Source: Pyrenula massariospora (taxonomy: Eukaryota; Ascomycota; Eurotiomycetes; Pyrenulales; Pyrenulaceae). From it: 64,000 nt of DNA. Shown piece after piece: positions 53,067 through 64,000 of the stretch. The translations under genes and the position numbers were made by a program. How positions within the stretch are numbered: position 1 is the stretch's first letter; each line of letters opens with the position of its first letter. Below the pieces are notes generated by a model. That model saw only the letters and a list, made by a program, of their open reading frames with translations, searched no databases and was not told the origin of the DNA. The stretch covers positions 1,116,001-1,180,000 of the forward strand of contig JAGFMI010000007.1 of the NCBI GenBank assembly GCA_021030905.1, given 5' to 3'.

Positions 53067-56000
53067 AGGGACTTCCAATCGCAGGCTCCAAAATCAAGAA
53101 CGCAACGTGACACAGGGAAGGAAACTCACTCCATTTTAAATTCTCGAAAGCCAGCAGCCACTGCAGCATCTCCCACCACTCCTATTCTCGTTATACATGC
53201 TTGGTCCGTTGATGAATTTGCCGATGATAGTGGCTGCAAGCATCAGCAGTGCTGCAAGGCCCTCTATCAAAGTTCTTTCTCTACCAGCATTGCCTAAAGC
53301 GGAATAGTCTGGGTTGAAGGAAGGTTTTGCCTGCAACTGCGGCTGCAGTCCTACGCAGGTGCAATTAAACCAGACACCATTCCTACTAGCCGCTTGTTGT
53401 TCGCTTTCTTGGTTCCGAGGATCTTCTGCACAGGGAATACGAGGTTGATTTCGCCCCGAACAGGCTTAAGAAGTCTCATGACTGATGATCACCCCTGAAC
53501 GCCCTTCTACATGGTGTGTGGTGCAGATGGCTATATCTGATCAAAAAGGTTTATCACGTGATTGCTGTCTGTATTACGGAAAGGACCCTGTTTTTGCAGT
53601 TCCTTAACACCCTTCGCATAGAAATTCCTCGCCGCTGGATGTCCACGAGTCGCGCGGTCAAGGCCCCGGGTGTAGCCATTGTCTTCATGACAGAAGGCTA
53701 GCTTTTTCTGTCCCTTTATGGCAGGGTCCGAAGGCGCTCTCGTGGCTGCCAACTTTGCTGCAAGCAAAAGATAGTTCTGCAGCCCTGAGGACCCAGAGTC
53801 CTCTCCATGCTGCAGATCAGCCTAGACCTGCCCTCGGCCAAGTTCGGAATGCCGGTTTTGTTATCATAGAGGCCAAGAATAGCTCAAGATCTCAGATTTC
53901 TCTAGAGCCCGACGGAACACTCAATCTATTCAATCATTGCAGACAAAACATATATTCAGGATCTTGCAGAGGTGGAAATCTCAGACATTTAGGCATTGCG
54001 AGCGCAAAGATCACTTAGCTTTTGTACCCCCACAGACGGGCCTTTATCTCGCCACTTGCGGGCAACACCACCTCTGTACCTATTTGTCCCCGCTAACACA
54101 TAAGCAAGAAAGACTGGCTGACAGCTGCCACATCAGGGGAAGATAGGCTTGACGGTGGACTTTTGGGAGGAAGAGGCTGGCGCACGGGCAATAGTCCAGG
54201 TCAACTAGGGCGCCATCGGTGGAGCCTCTTCCGCCATCGTTGGATGTCGGCCCGCCAGACCACGGCACGATGGAATCGCTGCTGCGTCGGGGAATGAGAT
54301 CGCCAAGCAAAAGAACGCGTAGAAGGAGGTGTGACACCGCATCAAAGACTCATCTGACGAGAAGGGGGCGAGAAGAAATAATTGGTAGAAGATGGTGGAA
54401 GGAAGGGTGAGCGGGAAGCTGAGGACGGTGAAGACGGTGTCGATGAGGGTTTTCCCTGCAGTTGCCAAGACTGAAAACGAGCCGAGGCCGACGCATCCAT
54501 CACGACCTTTACGACGCCACCACCACGCCGCCCAAAACTATCGTCTTCTCCTCATCCTCCACGCACGGCACGCGCCGCACCCTCTTCACCACTCTCGCAC
54601 GACACACGAGCCGTACCACGCTCCAAGGACTGGATACCGACCTTGGGGGAGGCTATGATGGCTTGAAATGCAATGCTATGCACGTCTTGATCTTGTGATG
54701 GCCGATCTTGCTGACGGGTGTATATCTCTTAGGCGCCGGCAGCCATTAGGTCCAGAGCCATGGAGAAAAGCGCATCTTCTTATCAGGACTAAGAATAGGA
54801 CTGGAGCAAAGTCTCGGTACAAGCGTCCGCACCAAGGCGTCATGAACGGACGGCCCACGAACGTTGCATTCTGATAAATGCGGCTATATTTCAACACACC
54901 CACCGGCTATTTCGAAGAAATCTACCAGAGCAAGATGGAGGACATTGAACCTGCCCCCACAAGAAGACCTCATGAGCGATTGTCCCTTACTCCTTTCCTC
55001 CAAGCCCACAGTTGCGCACCATCAGACATTGCCAAAATGGATATCGTTCAGGAGAGAGGTCGGTGGGACATGATAGAAACTGGTCAAAGTCTTGACATTT
55101 GTGACAAAATTCTCCAAAGATATGTTGTATTTTGCGAAGGCATGATATAGCGGAAGGGTCATAGGATGAACTGCGTCCGTCGGCTTCCTGGCCATTCCAA
55201 GACCTTGTGAACCATTCTTGAGTGAACAGCAGAAGTAGAAGCATCGCAGGCAAGACATGAAAGGCAAGGTAATTTTCAGATCTCTCACTGACTTTTGAGT
55301 TCAAACTTCTACCTTTCGGTTCAGATTCTTTTCCTATGACCGTCAATGCAATTATTTCTGAACATAATATTTATTTCTAGATATGACCTTTCTTATCTAG
55401 ATATAACTTTTCTCATCTAGATACTTTTCTCTTCTTTGATCGAACTGTTACTTGTCACAAAGCTTTTTATTCTCTCACCTTTTAGATATTCTTTACTTCA
55501 TCATCTTCTGCCTATCTCGCTTCGATATCGATCATCGTGCTTTAGGTTCAACCGGGGTCGCGAGCAGTAAGACGCACAATTCTGACAATCATTCCGTGGA
55601 ATACGAGGCTCTCAAGCACAATCTGGCTTCGCTGGCCATTGAGAATATGACCTCGCAATCTTATGCAGATAAGGTTTTACCTCAGATAGATTTAATCTCC
55701 GAAATAAACGGAGAATCACAAATCGATCATACGAACGAAATGGATCCTGAAAGCTGCAGTCAACGATTAACAAGTTCGTCAATGGATGCAACCCATGGTG
55801 CCACAGATCTTGAAGCCGCACAAAATGAAACAGGAATCAGTGTCACAACAAGACCTGAGTCGGATAGAGCCGAGCCTTTAAATTGTTCCGGTGTGCTTTC
55901 CAAAGTCTGCAGCACTAGCATGTATTTTCGCACGACTTTCGAAAAAGTTCGAGTGACGTTGAAAATTACGCATCGCAAGTCCACCACGCTCCTTGGCACT

Positions 56001-56129
56001 CTTGTCTTCAATAGCACAACATCACTAAACGGAATATTCATGGAGTAGCAATGAATCAAGGATCGATAAATGAGATTCATGTGAACGAGTCATACAAGAC
56101 TTACCAAGTGAAAACTATTGAGCGAAAAA
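53067..56129. other. 3 kb with no convincing gene
   Basis: Weak candidates only: an ATG frame at 54878-55150 (90 residues, no domain) and a 198-codon frame at 55452-56048 that lacks an ATG at its start (internal ATG at MTSQSYADKVLPQID) and is Ser/Thr-rich without a domain. A 20-nt tandem repeat lies at 55377-55433. No element ends seen. Confidence 0.45.
55377..55433. repeat. tandem repeat, three copies of about 20 nt
   Basis: Copies starting CTAGATATGACCTTTCTTAT at 55377, CTAGATATAACTTTTCTCAT at 55397, and a shorter CTAGATACTTTTCTCTT at 55417. Intergenic, AT-rich. Confidence 0.75.
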
Positions 56130-57053
56130 TTACCATCTCTGACCACCCGCAGTAAAACGGATGCGACCCGACCTATGCTCGCGAAACCAATGCAAATCCG
56201 GAGCGCCACCTGGCGTTGAAATATTCATTTCGACCCATCTCATTACCTTTTCAGATTCCTCGAAGAACGTTCGAAGAACCCTCTCGCCGTGTTCGAAAAG
56301 AGACCTCTTCGTGCTGTCTTCTTGAATCGCCTCTATCCGTTGACTGACTGTCCATGCCCTTTGCGTCCACCAAGCATCGAGCTCGCGGATCTCAGATAGT
56401 TGCAATTTATCGAAATCGCGCTGGAACAGCTCAGCAGCGTACACGAGCAAGCTTCTCTCATCCTCATTCTTGCATATTTCATGGAGGATGACTCTCCATC
56501 TGTGCGCGTTGTCATCTCGATGATAAAAGTTCGACAACCAATCGATGCAATCGACTAGTGCTGATTCGAGCTCTCTTCTTCTGACCTCAAATGCGAACTT
56601 TTCTTCCGGCACAATATTGGAGTAGAATGTCCAAAGGGCATCTTTCAATGTGATGAGATCCTTCTGTCTGCTGAGAATCGTGCTGATATTTTGCCAGTAC
56701 AATGGGCTAGCTTCTGGGTGTCGAGGCACCCGGCTCCCGTCAAGGATCTTGTCAGTCGACAATGCAGCTTTCCGAGCGTTCCAGAAATTAGGAGCAGGGA
56801 TGCTCGAGGTGCCATGTTTGAAGCTATTTCTGCTGTTGCCGCTCTTCGCCTCGGTGGCTTCGAATGCATGTAGCGAAGGGTGCTCCAGTAGGCGGTAAAG
56901 TCTTGCGGCTTCTGGCGTGCTCTTCTGCGTAGGGCCATAGTTCGGTCGCCGCACCTGATGCACCTTTGAAGCGTTTGGATTGTCGCATAGCGCAAAATGC
57001 TGTCTATCGTCTCCTCGGACGTCGTGGCCACAGTGGCAGATGTCGTACCACAT
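56130..57053 (-). CDS. hypothetical protein with N-terminal Cys/His motif
   Basis: From ATG 57053 to the stop at 56130: 307 residues, no intron. The N-terminus MWYDICHCGHDVRGDDRQHF followed by ALCDN has a C-x-C-x2-H...H-x3-C pattern that could bind zinc. The rest is helical and rich in Trp, Arg and Glu (RRRELESALVDCIDWLSNF, LDAWWTQRAWTVSQRIEAI). No enzyme motif is visible and I do not recognise the family. Short proteins starting with a CGH motif are common in Pezizomycotina and mostly unstudied. The next gene upstream (57528-57883) begins with a similar Cys/His layout. Confidence 0.6.
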   Translation of the reverse strand: MWYDICHCGHDVRGDDRQHFALCDNPNASKVHQVRRPNYGPTQKSTPEAARLYRLLEHPSLHAFEATEAKSGNSRNSFKHGTSSIPAPNFWNARKAALSTDKILDGSRVPRHPEASPLYWQNISTILSRQKDLITLKDALWTFYSNIVPEEKFAFEVRRRELESALVDCIDWLSNFYHRDDNAHRWRVILHEICKNEDERSLLVYAAELFQRDFDKLQLSEIRELDAWWTQRAWTVSQRIEAIQEDSTKRSLFEHGERVLRTFFEESEKVMRWVEMNISTPGGAPDLHWFREHRSGRIRFTAGGQRW

Positions 57054-57527
57054 GGTTGATTTATCTGGTTTGTGAAGATATATATACAAGGATTTTAATA
57101 TGTTGGGATTAAATGTGCTATACAAGAAACGATCGAGTCCGGCTCGTTGAATGTGGAAAGGGAGTTGCCAAAGGAGGAGTAGAAACTGCGTCTACTTCGG
57201 AATCTGCGAGAAGTACCATATGACTTCCTTTAGGCGTGTCCGTTGTGTCAAGTTCTTTCTTTCTCCCAGCCTTGACGTGACAATGCCTGATTTTGAAATC
57301 ACGCCTAGGCTTTGTTTCCTGCAGATATTTGAGTCCATCGTCTTTGTTACAACGCGACAACGCATTGTCTCTGTGCATCGAGGTACCGCTACACTGACTG
57401 CTCTGTCGGCCATAGAGACACCGCCTGCTCCCTAATCACCTGATTTGTATCAAGCCAGCGAGACATTCATTCATGACCCTAAGTACGAATCAAGCGGTCA
57501 ACTCCAGAAGCGAAACATCTTTTATAT

Positions 57528-57883
57528 CTAAGCCCGCTTCAGCAACTCCATCTCTACCACCTCACCGTGCTCTTCTATCATAACATATCTCGCTGCTCCT
57601 CCAAACTCTCGACAAATAACTTCTGTCAAGCCACTCTCAAATCTGCATATCGATAGACATTGCATTTGAACCTCACCTACCGTCTCCTCGAATGCTTCCC
57701 CTCCCCGACAATGCTCTGCACAACGCACATATCGCACGCAATGGGATTTCTACCACGATTCCGCGGGATCGGGACTTTGACGACACGCGGATTTGAGCAA
57801 CGTTGATTGGGGTAGCAAGAGGACCTAGCATGGAGCTCGGTATGCTCGCACCCAGGCCAAGTGTAGTATGTGGCTGTACACAT
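57528..57883 (-). CDS. small Cys-rich hypothetical protein
   Basis: ATG at 57883 starts MCTATYYTWPGCEHTELHAR, followed by SSCYPNQRC, KVPIPRNRGRNPIACDMC and VVQSIVGEGKHS. Seven Cys and several His occur in the first 60 residues. The frame then closes, but a GTAGGT...ATATGCAG segment of 38 nt can be removed to join in phase to RFESGLTEVICREFGG and a stop at 57528. Such an intron would be very short, so the C-terminal half is tentative; the first 68 codons stand alone. Cys/His spacing resembles the motif at the start of the neighbouring 56130-57053 protein. Function unknown. Confidence 0.45.
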
Positions 57884-58541
57884 GTTGTTTCAGTTGGATG
57901 GACAGGTTTTCAGGCGCGCTGCGCCAGAAGATACGCTGGGACGGTGCTGGGTTGGATAAAGGAGCTTAGTCTGAGGGTGAACAGATACTGTCTACGCATA
58001 GGCCGATAAGTGGGCAGCTCTGTGGGAAAATCTAATACGAAATTCTTGTAGCCACAGAGCGAGAACAACATTGCTCGGCGAGAAGCAGCCTGAGAGGTTC
58101 AAAGAATCGGTATCAGCGTCGTTCCTATTCCTTTGGCCCTAGCTTGTCTTTGCCATCACATTGTGCCTGCAGAAGATAATAGATATATTCCTTTCTTTGA
58201 CTGTCGCAGGGGGATGACAACGCCTTTGTCTTGCCAGGGTTCTCGGACATCATTCTCCTACGAGGGTCTGACGAGGGTGCTATCTCATCGCCATATCTAG
58301 CCATTTTTCCTGCGAGAACGGGGAGAAATTACATAATCACAAAACATACCCAGTGCCAACACTCTACCCATCCGTAGCTCCTCGTTCAAGCACCCCCAAA
58401 TTCACCTCCATGGAAAAAAGGTCACTTCCCCTCTCTCCTCGTCGCTAGATACCTAACCACTCTCACCCACTCCCCCAACCCCCTCTCAACCAGCGTATAA
58501 TCCACCTTCGAGCGATTTCCCTCCTCCTGTCCCTTCGCAAA
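57884..58541. other. intergenic, no gene seen
   Basis: C-rich stretch near 58.4-58.5 kb; otherwise nothing recognised. Confidence 0.45.
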
Positions 58542-58845
58542 CTAACTCCCACAACTCCCCTCTGGTTCCCCCTTCTGCCACATATCCCTCAACCTCAACC
58601 TTTCATGCCTCGCAAACCGCTCGATCTCTTTCGTTCTTAGCCTAGGAAAGGTGTCCTGCGCTGTGAGCACGATTTTGAAGTCCCCATTAGGCATGACCTC
58701 GTCGGTGAGGGACTAGAGACGCTAGCATTCGAGTGCGAAGAGGCGGAGGTGGCCAAACTCACCCTACCTTGTCATGCAAAGCATGAGGGAAAATGTGCCT
58801 TATCTGCTCTGGCTTGATAGCAAAGAGCACAAGGCACATCTGCAT
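58542..58845 (-). CDS. small protein or 3' gene remnant behind the hydrolase
   Basis: Exon A 58845-58768 and exon B 58712-58542 join over a 55-nt intron (GTAGGG...CTCTAG) to give 82 residues. It reads MQMCLVLFAIKPEQIRHIFP, HALHDK, SLTDEVMPNGDFKIVLTAQD, TFPRLRTKEIERFARHERLR. The regular amphipathic sequence, in-phase splicing and intact frame look like real protein. The ATG is only nine nt behind the hydrolase stop at 58855, on the same strand and in the same frame. That is abnormally close for two fungal genes. It may be a remnant of a truncated gene, an independent small gene, or part of an alternative hydrolase transcript. I do not recognise the family. Confidence 0.4.
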
Positions 58846-58854
58846 CAGTAGACA

Positions 58855-60375
58855 TCACAGCGCAGCCTTCAGCGGCTCACGTCCTGTACCGGTCCAAGTC
58901 TTCCACCCTTGCTGTAAGTCCCTCATCTTCTCAATCCTCTGCTCCAACCCCTCCTCATCCCCAAACTCCCCCTCCATCTCCACGTCCTCCACCACATCCA
59001 CACTCGGCGGGTGCCTCACTCTCCTCACCCTCACCCCCTCTCCACCCTCCCCCCGCTCCCCAACACACCTCCCCACAAACCCCGCCATCTCCCCCACACA
59101 ATGCCCCGACACCCCCATCCCGGGAAACACAACCGGAAAAATATGCATCTGATGCTCATACCAATGCCACTCCACCGTCACTCCCTCCCCCATCGCCCGT
59201 TCCGCAACAAACTCCCCCTGCGCCCTCGCACGATCGTCTCCATACGCGAGGAAGAGGGGCGGGAAAAGGCGCCAGGTGCGCGAGGAGAGCGGGCTGACCA
59301 GCGGGTGGCAGAGCATGGAGGTCTCGCAGTAGATTTCGCCGCGTGGGGGGTGGGAGGGCCAGAGGGGGCAGGTTGGGGTTTGGCCCGGGCTCATGTAGGG
59401 GGGTGAGGGGGGGAGGAAGTCGTATTTTAGGTTGGTTTCGGTGGGGGTGCTAATGATCGGTTATTCGGCTGGGTTGTGAGCGTTTTCGAAAAGGGTGACA
59501 CGTAGGAATGCACTGCGCTGCGATCCCGGGTAGGACTCACTGTGAAGAAGTATAGTCGAAGCGTGGGCAGAGCCCGGCAAAGCCTGCAGGCATGGGGACT
59601 GCGATTCTTTGGCCATTGTGTTCGAGATAGCCGTCCCGCTTCTGGTGGAGGTGTTGGATCACGAGGAGGACTGAGACGGCGAGACCAGCGCCGACGCTGT
59701 CGCCGGCGAAGACGATCTGCGACGGTTTGATGGGGCTGTGGAATGCGTCCGGAGGGGGATATAGGAGGGAGAGGTAGCCTATGAACATGTCGATCAGGGC
59801 TGCGGGAAACGGGTTCTGCGGACACAGGCGGTAGTCAAGGGAGGCGACCCGACCGCCGAACGCCTTTGCTAGGGGTGCAGTGAGGACTCTTGATGACGCC
59901 GGGCTTCCGGAGCTTTTTCTCTTGTCGGTCAGCACAACGAATGTAGAGGTACCTGCGTGACGCACTAGTGAAATCCGCCATGAGCATAGTATACAACAGC
60001 ATCACTTGTCGTGTCTCCAACGAGACGACGGTATTTTTCTCTTTCATCGATATCCGGCTCAGATTCTTTAGGCCCTACTCCGCGCCGGTAGCCATTCCAC
60101 TGTATCTTCACGTCTGCAGCTGTTGGCTCAGCGAATTTTTCTCCACCGCTGCCGAGATCTCTGATGGTTTCGACGACGGCATCGATGACCGCTTGTCCCA
60201 TCACGGGAGGGAACGAGGCTCTGCTCACCCAAACGCTACCTTTGGCGGGTCGGTCTTTGGTTGTCTTGGACTGTTGGATAGAGATGGACTTGTAGAAGAA
60301 GGTGAGCGTTTTCCGGAGGTATTCTTCTTTCATCCGAAGAAGCTTCGCATCGGCATCCGAGTATTTTGAAGCCAT
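58855..60375 (-). CDS. alpha/beta hydrolase, HSL (hormone-sensitive lipase-like) family
   Basis: Three exons: 60375-59966, 59912-59541 and 59449-58855; 458 residues. The oxyanion motif is YYAHGGFHYSGSP (HGG at 132-134), the nucleophile FAGDSVGAG (Ser209), the acid in FLAYGDDR (about 332) and the His in YEHQMHIFP (about 363). Between them LDYRLCPQNPFPAALIDM is typical of the family. The first intron has a weak AAAAG acceptor and was chosen because it joins HGGFHY to SGSPASSRVLTAPLAK. An N-terminal cap (SKYSDADAKLLRMKEEYLRK) resembles lid helices of fungal HSL proteins. It hydrolyses carboxyl esters or lactones; the substrate is unknown. The third exon changes from C-rich to G-rich. The start at 60375 is the first ATG in frame, but an upstream exon is possible. 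Confidence 0.85.
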
Positions 60376-62349
60376 GGGAACTGGTCCTTTGCAGGTTCGT
60401 GATTTGGAGGTTCCGTTACGTTCAAGGATCGAACAGCGGCTCGTTTTTGTGCATTTTCTGCAAAAGGCTCTGGCGAACAAGTGGTCGTGTAGATTTGAGC
60501 AGCCAAGAGTCTTCAGTCAAGCTCGACATGGCACACAGGTACCACATTTCGTTGCCGCAACCAAGAGCAAGCTTGACCTCGAATTGCCATGCGAAGCTAT
60601 CCACCACAGGCACATACAGCGATAACGAAATCTATGTCATGTAAGGTACCGTATGTTGTAGCTGAACATACGACGTATCGTAACAAATAATCAGGTGCGT
60701 CGAGGACATGGATAGAATCCTGCAGGATCATTAACAAGGTGTTGTGCCGTCCATGCAGTCTCGGCAGTATGTCGTCAAAGCAAAGAAGCGTTCATCTTCC
60801 GAACTGGCCGGTCCGGCTTGGAGCCCGCACTTCGCGTCGACAGATTTGGTGACAGGCTAGGGAACTCCTCGGATCGAAAGAATACGATTCCAGATGCAAA
60901 AACTTTCTAACAAGCGCACGAGCAAGGTTCTTGGTCTTGGAAACTCCAAATGCAAGCCACCAGCTGTCGTCACTGACTATAATAGGAAACCGTTGCGCTG
61001 ACATGCATATCTACGGATGGGGTAAAGGACTAGTCAAATCCGAGGCAAAGGGGTCTCGGATCATATCTGATAAACGTTCGTTGCTGGGCTGATAAGCGCT
61101 TGTCAGGAGGGAAGCTCAGGAGTGGTCACACGTTCACCGTTACGAAGTTCTTCAAGGGTGCTGTTGAGGGTGTGGTGCCTGTGCAGTGGCGCAAGGCCAC
61201 GTCTTCCAATTCTGATACCCTACAATACCTCGGTAGGCTCAACAAGCAGCTGGTTTTACTACGTAAGTGGCGTGTACGCGAGGGAAGAACTTCCCTACCT
61301 CTTCTGGATTGTGACCACTGAAGCATAGATTGGAAAGTCAGGTTCGGGGACTAAGGTACGTCACACATGGTACCACCCAGGCAAGGTTGGGACGCCACAG
61401 CAGCTGGGTGGTCGATGTGCCGCAGTTGAGCTTTAGCTTAGAGCCTTCCCTGACAGCTGAAACTAAGGCACTGAGTGCGGCGTTTTTGAAACTGAACCAT
61501 GCCGAGAGGCCCAAAAGGGCGGAGAAGACAGGAAAGACGAGGGCAAAACGAACTGTCGATCCATCAAGCTTTGTTTAGGCCGTGGTGGCCGCAGTCTAAT
61601 TCGGGTGCGGCGCACGAAGCGCCGCCACCGGGGACGGCGGGTCAACTCGATAGACGAGTATTGGGGCTATAATAGTTGTTCTGCCTGATGCAATTTCTGT
61701 TATACATGTACTCTAGCATCCACATTGCTTCTTGAAAAGGGCATGTCGCCGAAACTGAATCCTCATGAGGAGTTTTAAACCTTGCAAGGATGTATTAGAC
61801 AAACCTTCGAAGCAATCAAGAGGTTGTCCAAGGCATACAGCGCGGCCGCCGTGAAATTACCACGCGAATGTCTAGCTACCTAGGCATAACCCTGATTAAG
61901 GATCCCCTCACAATCAGATTCAAGCAACCTGCCATATATAGATCCTTCTGTCAAGGGCAGTTGGTGGGCACTTGGAGAGCCGCATGAAAACCTTATCGGA
62001 TAGAACGACGTTTGGATGTTTACCGAAGATTTCTTGGTGAAGAGAAAATTGCCGGCCATCGATTTCAACGAGATTCCCTGCCACTGTATGTATGTTAGGA
62101 ACATCAGATAGTGTGCTGATCTGGTTGGAACATCTCAACCTTCACCCTACGCCTCGAAATAAAGACAAGAAGTTATCGCCGTACATCCCCCCTATCGACT
62201 ATAGGTACATTAATCGTACAGGATAGGTCATACTAAGACAGACTGATGCCACCCACATGTACTCCAGATGTCGCGAAGCGTATCCATGGGCTATTCTTAT
62301 CCCAAAAAAGGTACTAACCAAACTTTTTGCTCTCAAAATACCGCCTTTT
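60376..62349. other. 2 kb intergenic, no gene seen
   Basis: Short frames at 61100-61578 (+) and 61880-62138 (-) lack ATG starts, domains or splice support. Confidence 0.45.
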
Positions 62350-63776
62350 TCAGACTGTCTCTACCAGGCCCACACCTGGCTCGCGCTCGTCAAAGTTGTG
62401 AGCCCAGGCGTTCCCTTCTGGTAGCGGCGGTCGACCTTGAGACTGGCTACGGCGCTCGTCCACGATGGTGAACTCAGTTGTGCACGTGATGTTACCAGGA
62501 GGATGTGTGATAGTGTTGTCCGTCCCGCTCAGAGGGATGCTGTCATGATATGGGTCTCCAGTGTCAGTGCTGGGACGTTTCGAGTACTGCGATCCGCTTC
62601 CACTCGTCGTAATTTTGGACGTCATAGTGCTTAGACCGTAAAGCTTGCTGTCGCCGCTGCGGCGAGAGGATGCTGCACCAGAGCTGCTTTGCATTCCCTT
62701 GTGATGTGCGCCAGAGCTGCCGTGCGTCGCATTGTTCGTTGTATTTGGTAGCCAAGCCTTCCTCCTCACAAATAGATATAGCATGCGACCAAGAGCGAGA
62801 TTAGCGCCAATGATGCCCGCGTCCGCTTCAGCGAACGCCCACTCGTCTGTAGTTACAAGTGTGAAAGTAAGATCTCTGCCTGCAGCAAGAGCAGAGAGAT
62901 AGGCGCGCACAGCAGCGCACGCAGACGCAATGAGACCAATTCCCATCAGCCCGCAAATCGCTAGCTTCAACTCCCGTGATATGCGGACTTTCCAGAGAAC
63001 AACAATGGGCAGCGCCGTGCAGATCAAGTCCGTCAAAATGGAATAGCCTACCGCGTGCTCGTCAGCCTTGTGTCACACTCTATCCACTTAAGAGTCTCCA
63101 GCCTGAAGGGAATAAGTAAGCTTCTTACCAACAGTGACGTAAATGAAGCAATTATATATGTTTATACTCCAGCAAGTACCAGCTTCTCTGTCCCAATAGG
63201 CCGAAATAGGATGGCACTGGGCAAGAAGAATTATCACACAGCTCCCGTTGGTGAGGACCAAGCCAACCATGATGACCCACAAGCAATATCGCAGCCACCC
63301 GGTCTTCTTAATACGGAAAATATAAAGACAAATAGAGATCTTAATGAGGCAAACGGTAACGAAGATGAGAACTTCATTTCCCCACGTCCACTTAACAATG
63401 TCCTTGATTTGCTGTGGTTTTAGATAGTACTCATGTCGCCCATTGCCGGCTGCAATGCTGAGCATCGTAAAGCAGAATGAAAGCAATCGGCATGCCTAAG
63501 TAAGACACCGTCAGTACCAGCCTTTCTGTGAATCGCTCACGTAAAAGTTTTGCAGTCGCTTTACTTATAACCTCGTCTTTGTTTTCAGGAAAAGCTCACC
63601 ATAGCAACAGAAATTGTGGCATCATCCCATCCTCCTTGTCGATTGTATAATCGAACACCAACACGAGCCACAGTAGTCAACAGCGCGAGTGATGTCAATA
63701 TAACTTCCTCTGCGAGCAGACCTGGCCCGCGATTAGTGTTGCCATGAGGGGGTCGTGGCAATGGGGCTTCTGCCAT
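62350..63776 (-). CDS. rhodopsin-like integral membrane protein (fungal PTH11/SAT5-type)
   Basis: Three exons: 63776-63600, 63495-63129 and 63047-62350; 413 residues. Seven membrane helices are recognisable: GLLAEEVILTSLALLTTVAR, LLSFCFTMLSIAAG, EVLIFVTVCLIKISICLYIF, LWVIMVGLVLTNG, ILTDLICTALPIVVLW, LAICGLMGIGLIASACAAVR and DAGIIGANLALGRMLYLF. Hallmarks of the family are WDD in helix 2 (QGGWDDATISVAMV), LIKISICLYIFRI, CHPISAYWD with a C-x2-S Cys pair (GTCWSIN), and D-LICTALPI. The C-terminal 150 residues are cytosolic and Ser/Thr-rich. Family knowledge: such proteins are abundant in Pezizomycotina. Some act as GPCR-like sensors and others accompany secondary-metabolite clusters. No ligand can be assigned. 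Confidence 0.85.
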
Positions 63777-64000
63777 TCTTCTCCCTGTTTCCAAATGCGC
63801 ACACGATGAAGAGCCAATCAAGCACCAAAAGACCTATAGTCTACTTTGAGTAAACGAGATGCACTTCGCATCTAAAGGTGGCACGAACAAAAATAATCAG
63901 TCTATCGTGGTAGATAGGCAGAGACGAAATATTAGAACTCATCTCGTGGCCTGGAGGTCAAGAAGGCCTGGCTCAAAGCATGCTATGTGGCACATACTGG
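63777..64000. other. window end, upstream of the membrane-protein gene
   Basis: Promoter side of the rhodopsin-like gene. Nothing else seen. Confidence 0.4.

Noticed and set aside
54878-55150. 90-codon ATG frame as a gene
   Set aside because: Short, no signal peptide or domain, lies in a gene-poor stretch; could still be real if transcribed.
55452-56048. 198-codon open frame as a gene
   Set aside because: No ATG at its start, Ser/Thr-rich composition, no domain and no splice support.
53067-56129. Transposon or virus-like remnant in the gene-poor stretch
   Set aside because: No terminal repeats, target duplications, transposase, reverse-transcriptase or capsid motifs were seen on either strand.

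Overview
The window is a piece of the nuclear genome of a filamentous ascomycete (Pezizomycotina; class not resolved). Nearly all genes have short GT-AG introns (mostly 46-96 nt, often with a CTAAC/CTGAC-like branch site). The set of housekeeping orthologues (PBN1, RFX factor, YOP1, ATG101, PEX3, YTP1-like, RPC31, TAH18, M3 peptidase, ATG3, cyclin L-like) and the fungus-specific families (T5orf172/MUG113-type, rhodopsin-like integral membrane protein, berberine-bridge-type oxidase) all point that way. Exon structures were worked out by hand from splice signals and reading-frame closure. Starts and small exons are inferences. No virus-like element, transposase, rRNA or CRISPR was seen.

Layout. 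0-6 kb is a secretome-rich end: a Kex2-processed repeat precursor (104-744), a T5orf172-domain protein, a tRNA-like fragment, and a pair of related small secreted Cys-rich proteins of which one copy is decayed. 6.7-9.5 kb carries a small C2H2 zinc-finger protein and a secreted Gly/Ala-rich repeat protein. 9.4-12.1 kb shows no gene. 12-25 kb is a dense conserved core: PBN1 (GPI anchor synthesis), an RFX factor, YOP1 (ER shaping), ATG101 (autophagy initiation), PEX3 (peroxisome biogenesis) and a Ytp1-family membrane protein. 25-33 kb holds a disordered conserved protein, a short-chain dehydrogenase and RPC31 (RNA polymerase III). 33.5-35.7 kb is TAH18 (diflavin reductase for cytosolic Fe-S assembly) with a striking array of TGACTCA sites upstream. 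37-51 kb holds a 1,408-residue low-complexity protein, an F-box-like protein, an M3 metallopeptidase, ATG3, a coiled-coil protein and a cyclin. 51-64 kb is more accessory: a secreted FAD oxidase, Cys/His-motif hypotheticals, an HSL-type hydrolase with a small gene right behind it, and a rhodopsin-like membrane protein.

The genes do not form an obvious biosynthetic cluster. ATG101 and PEX3 share a divergent upstream region, as do the RFX gene and YOP1. The observations I rate highest are the five-unit Kex2 peptide precursor, the 12-nt-phased TGACTCA array before TAH18, and a recurrent switch from C-rich to G-rich sense strand inside many genes.
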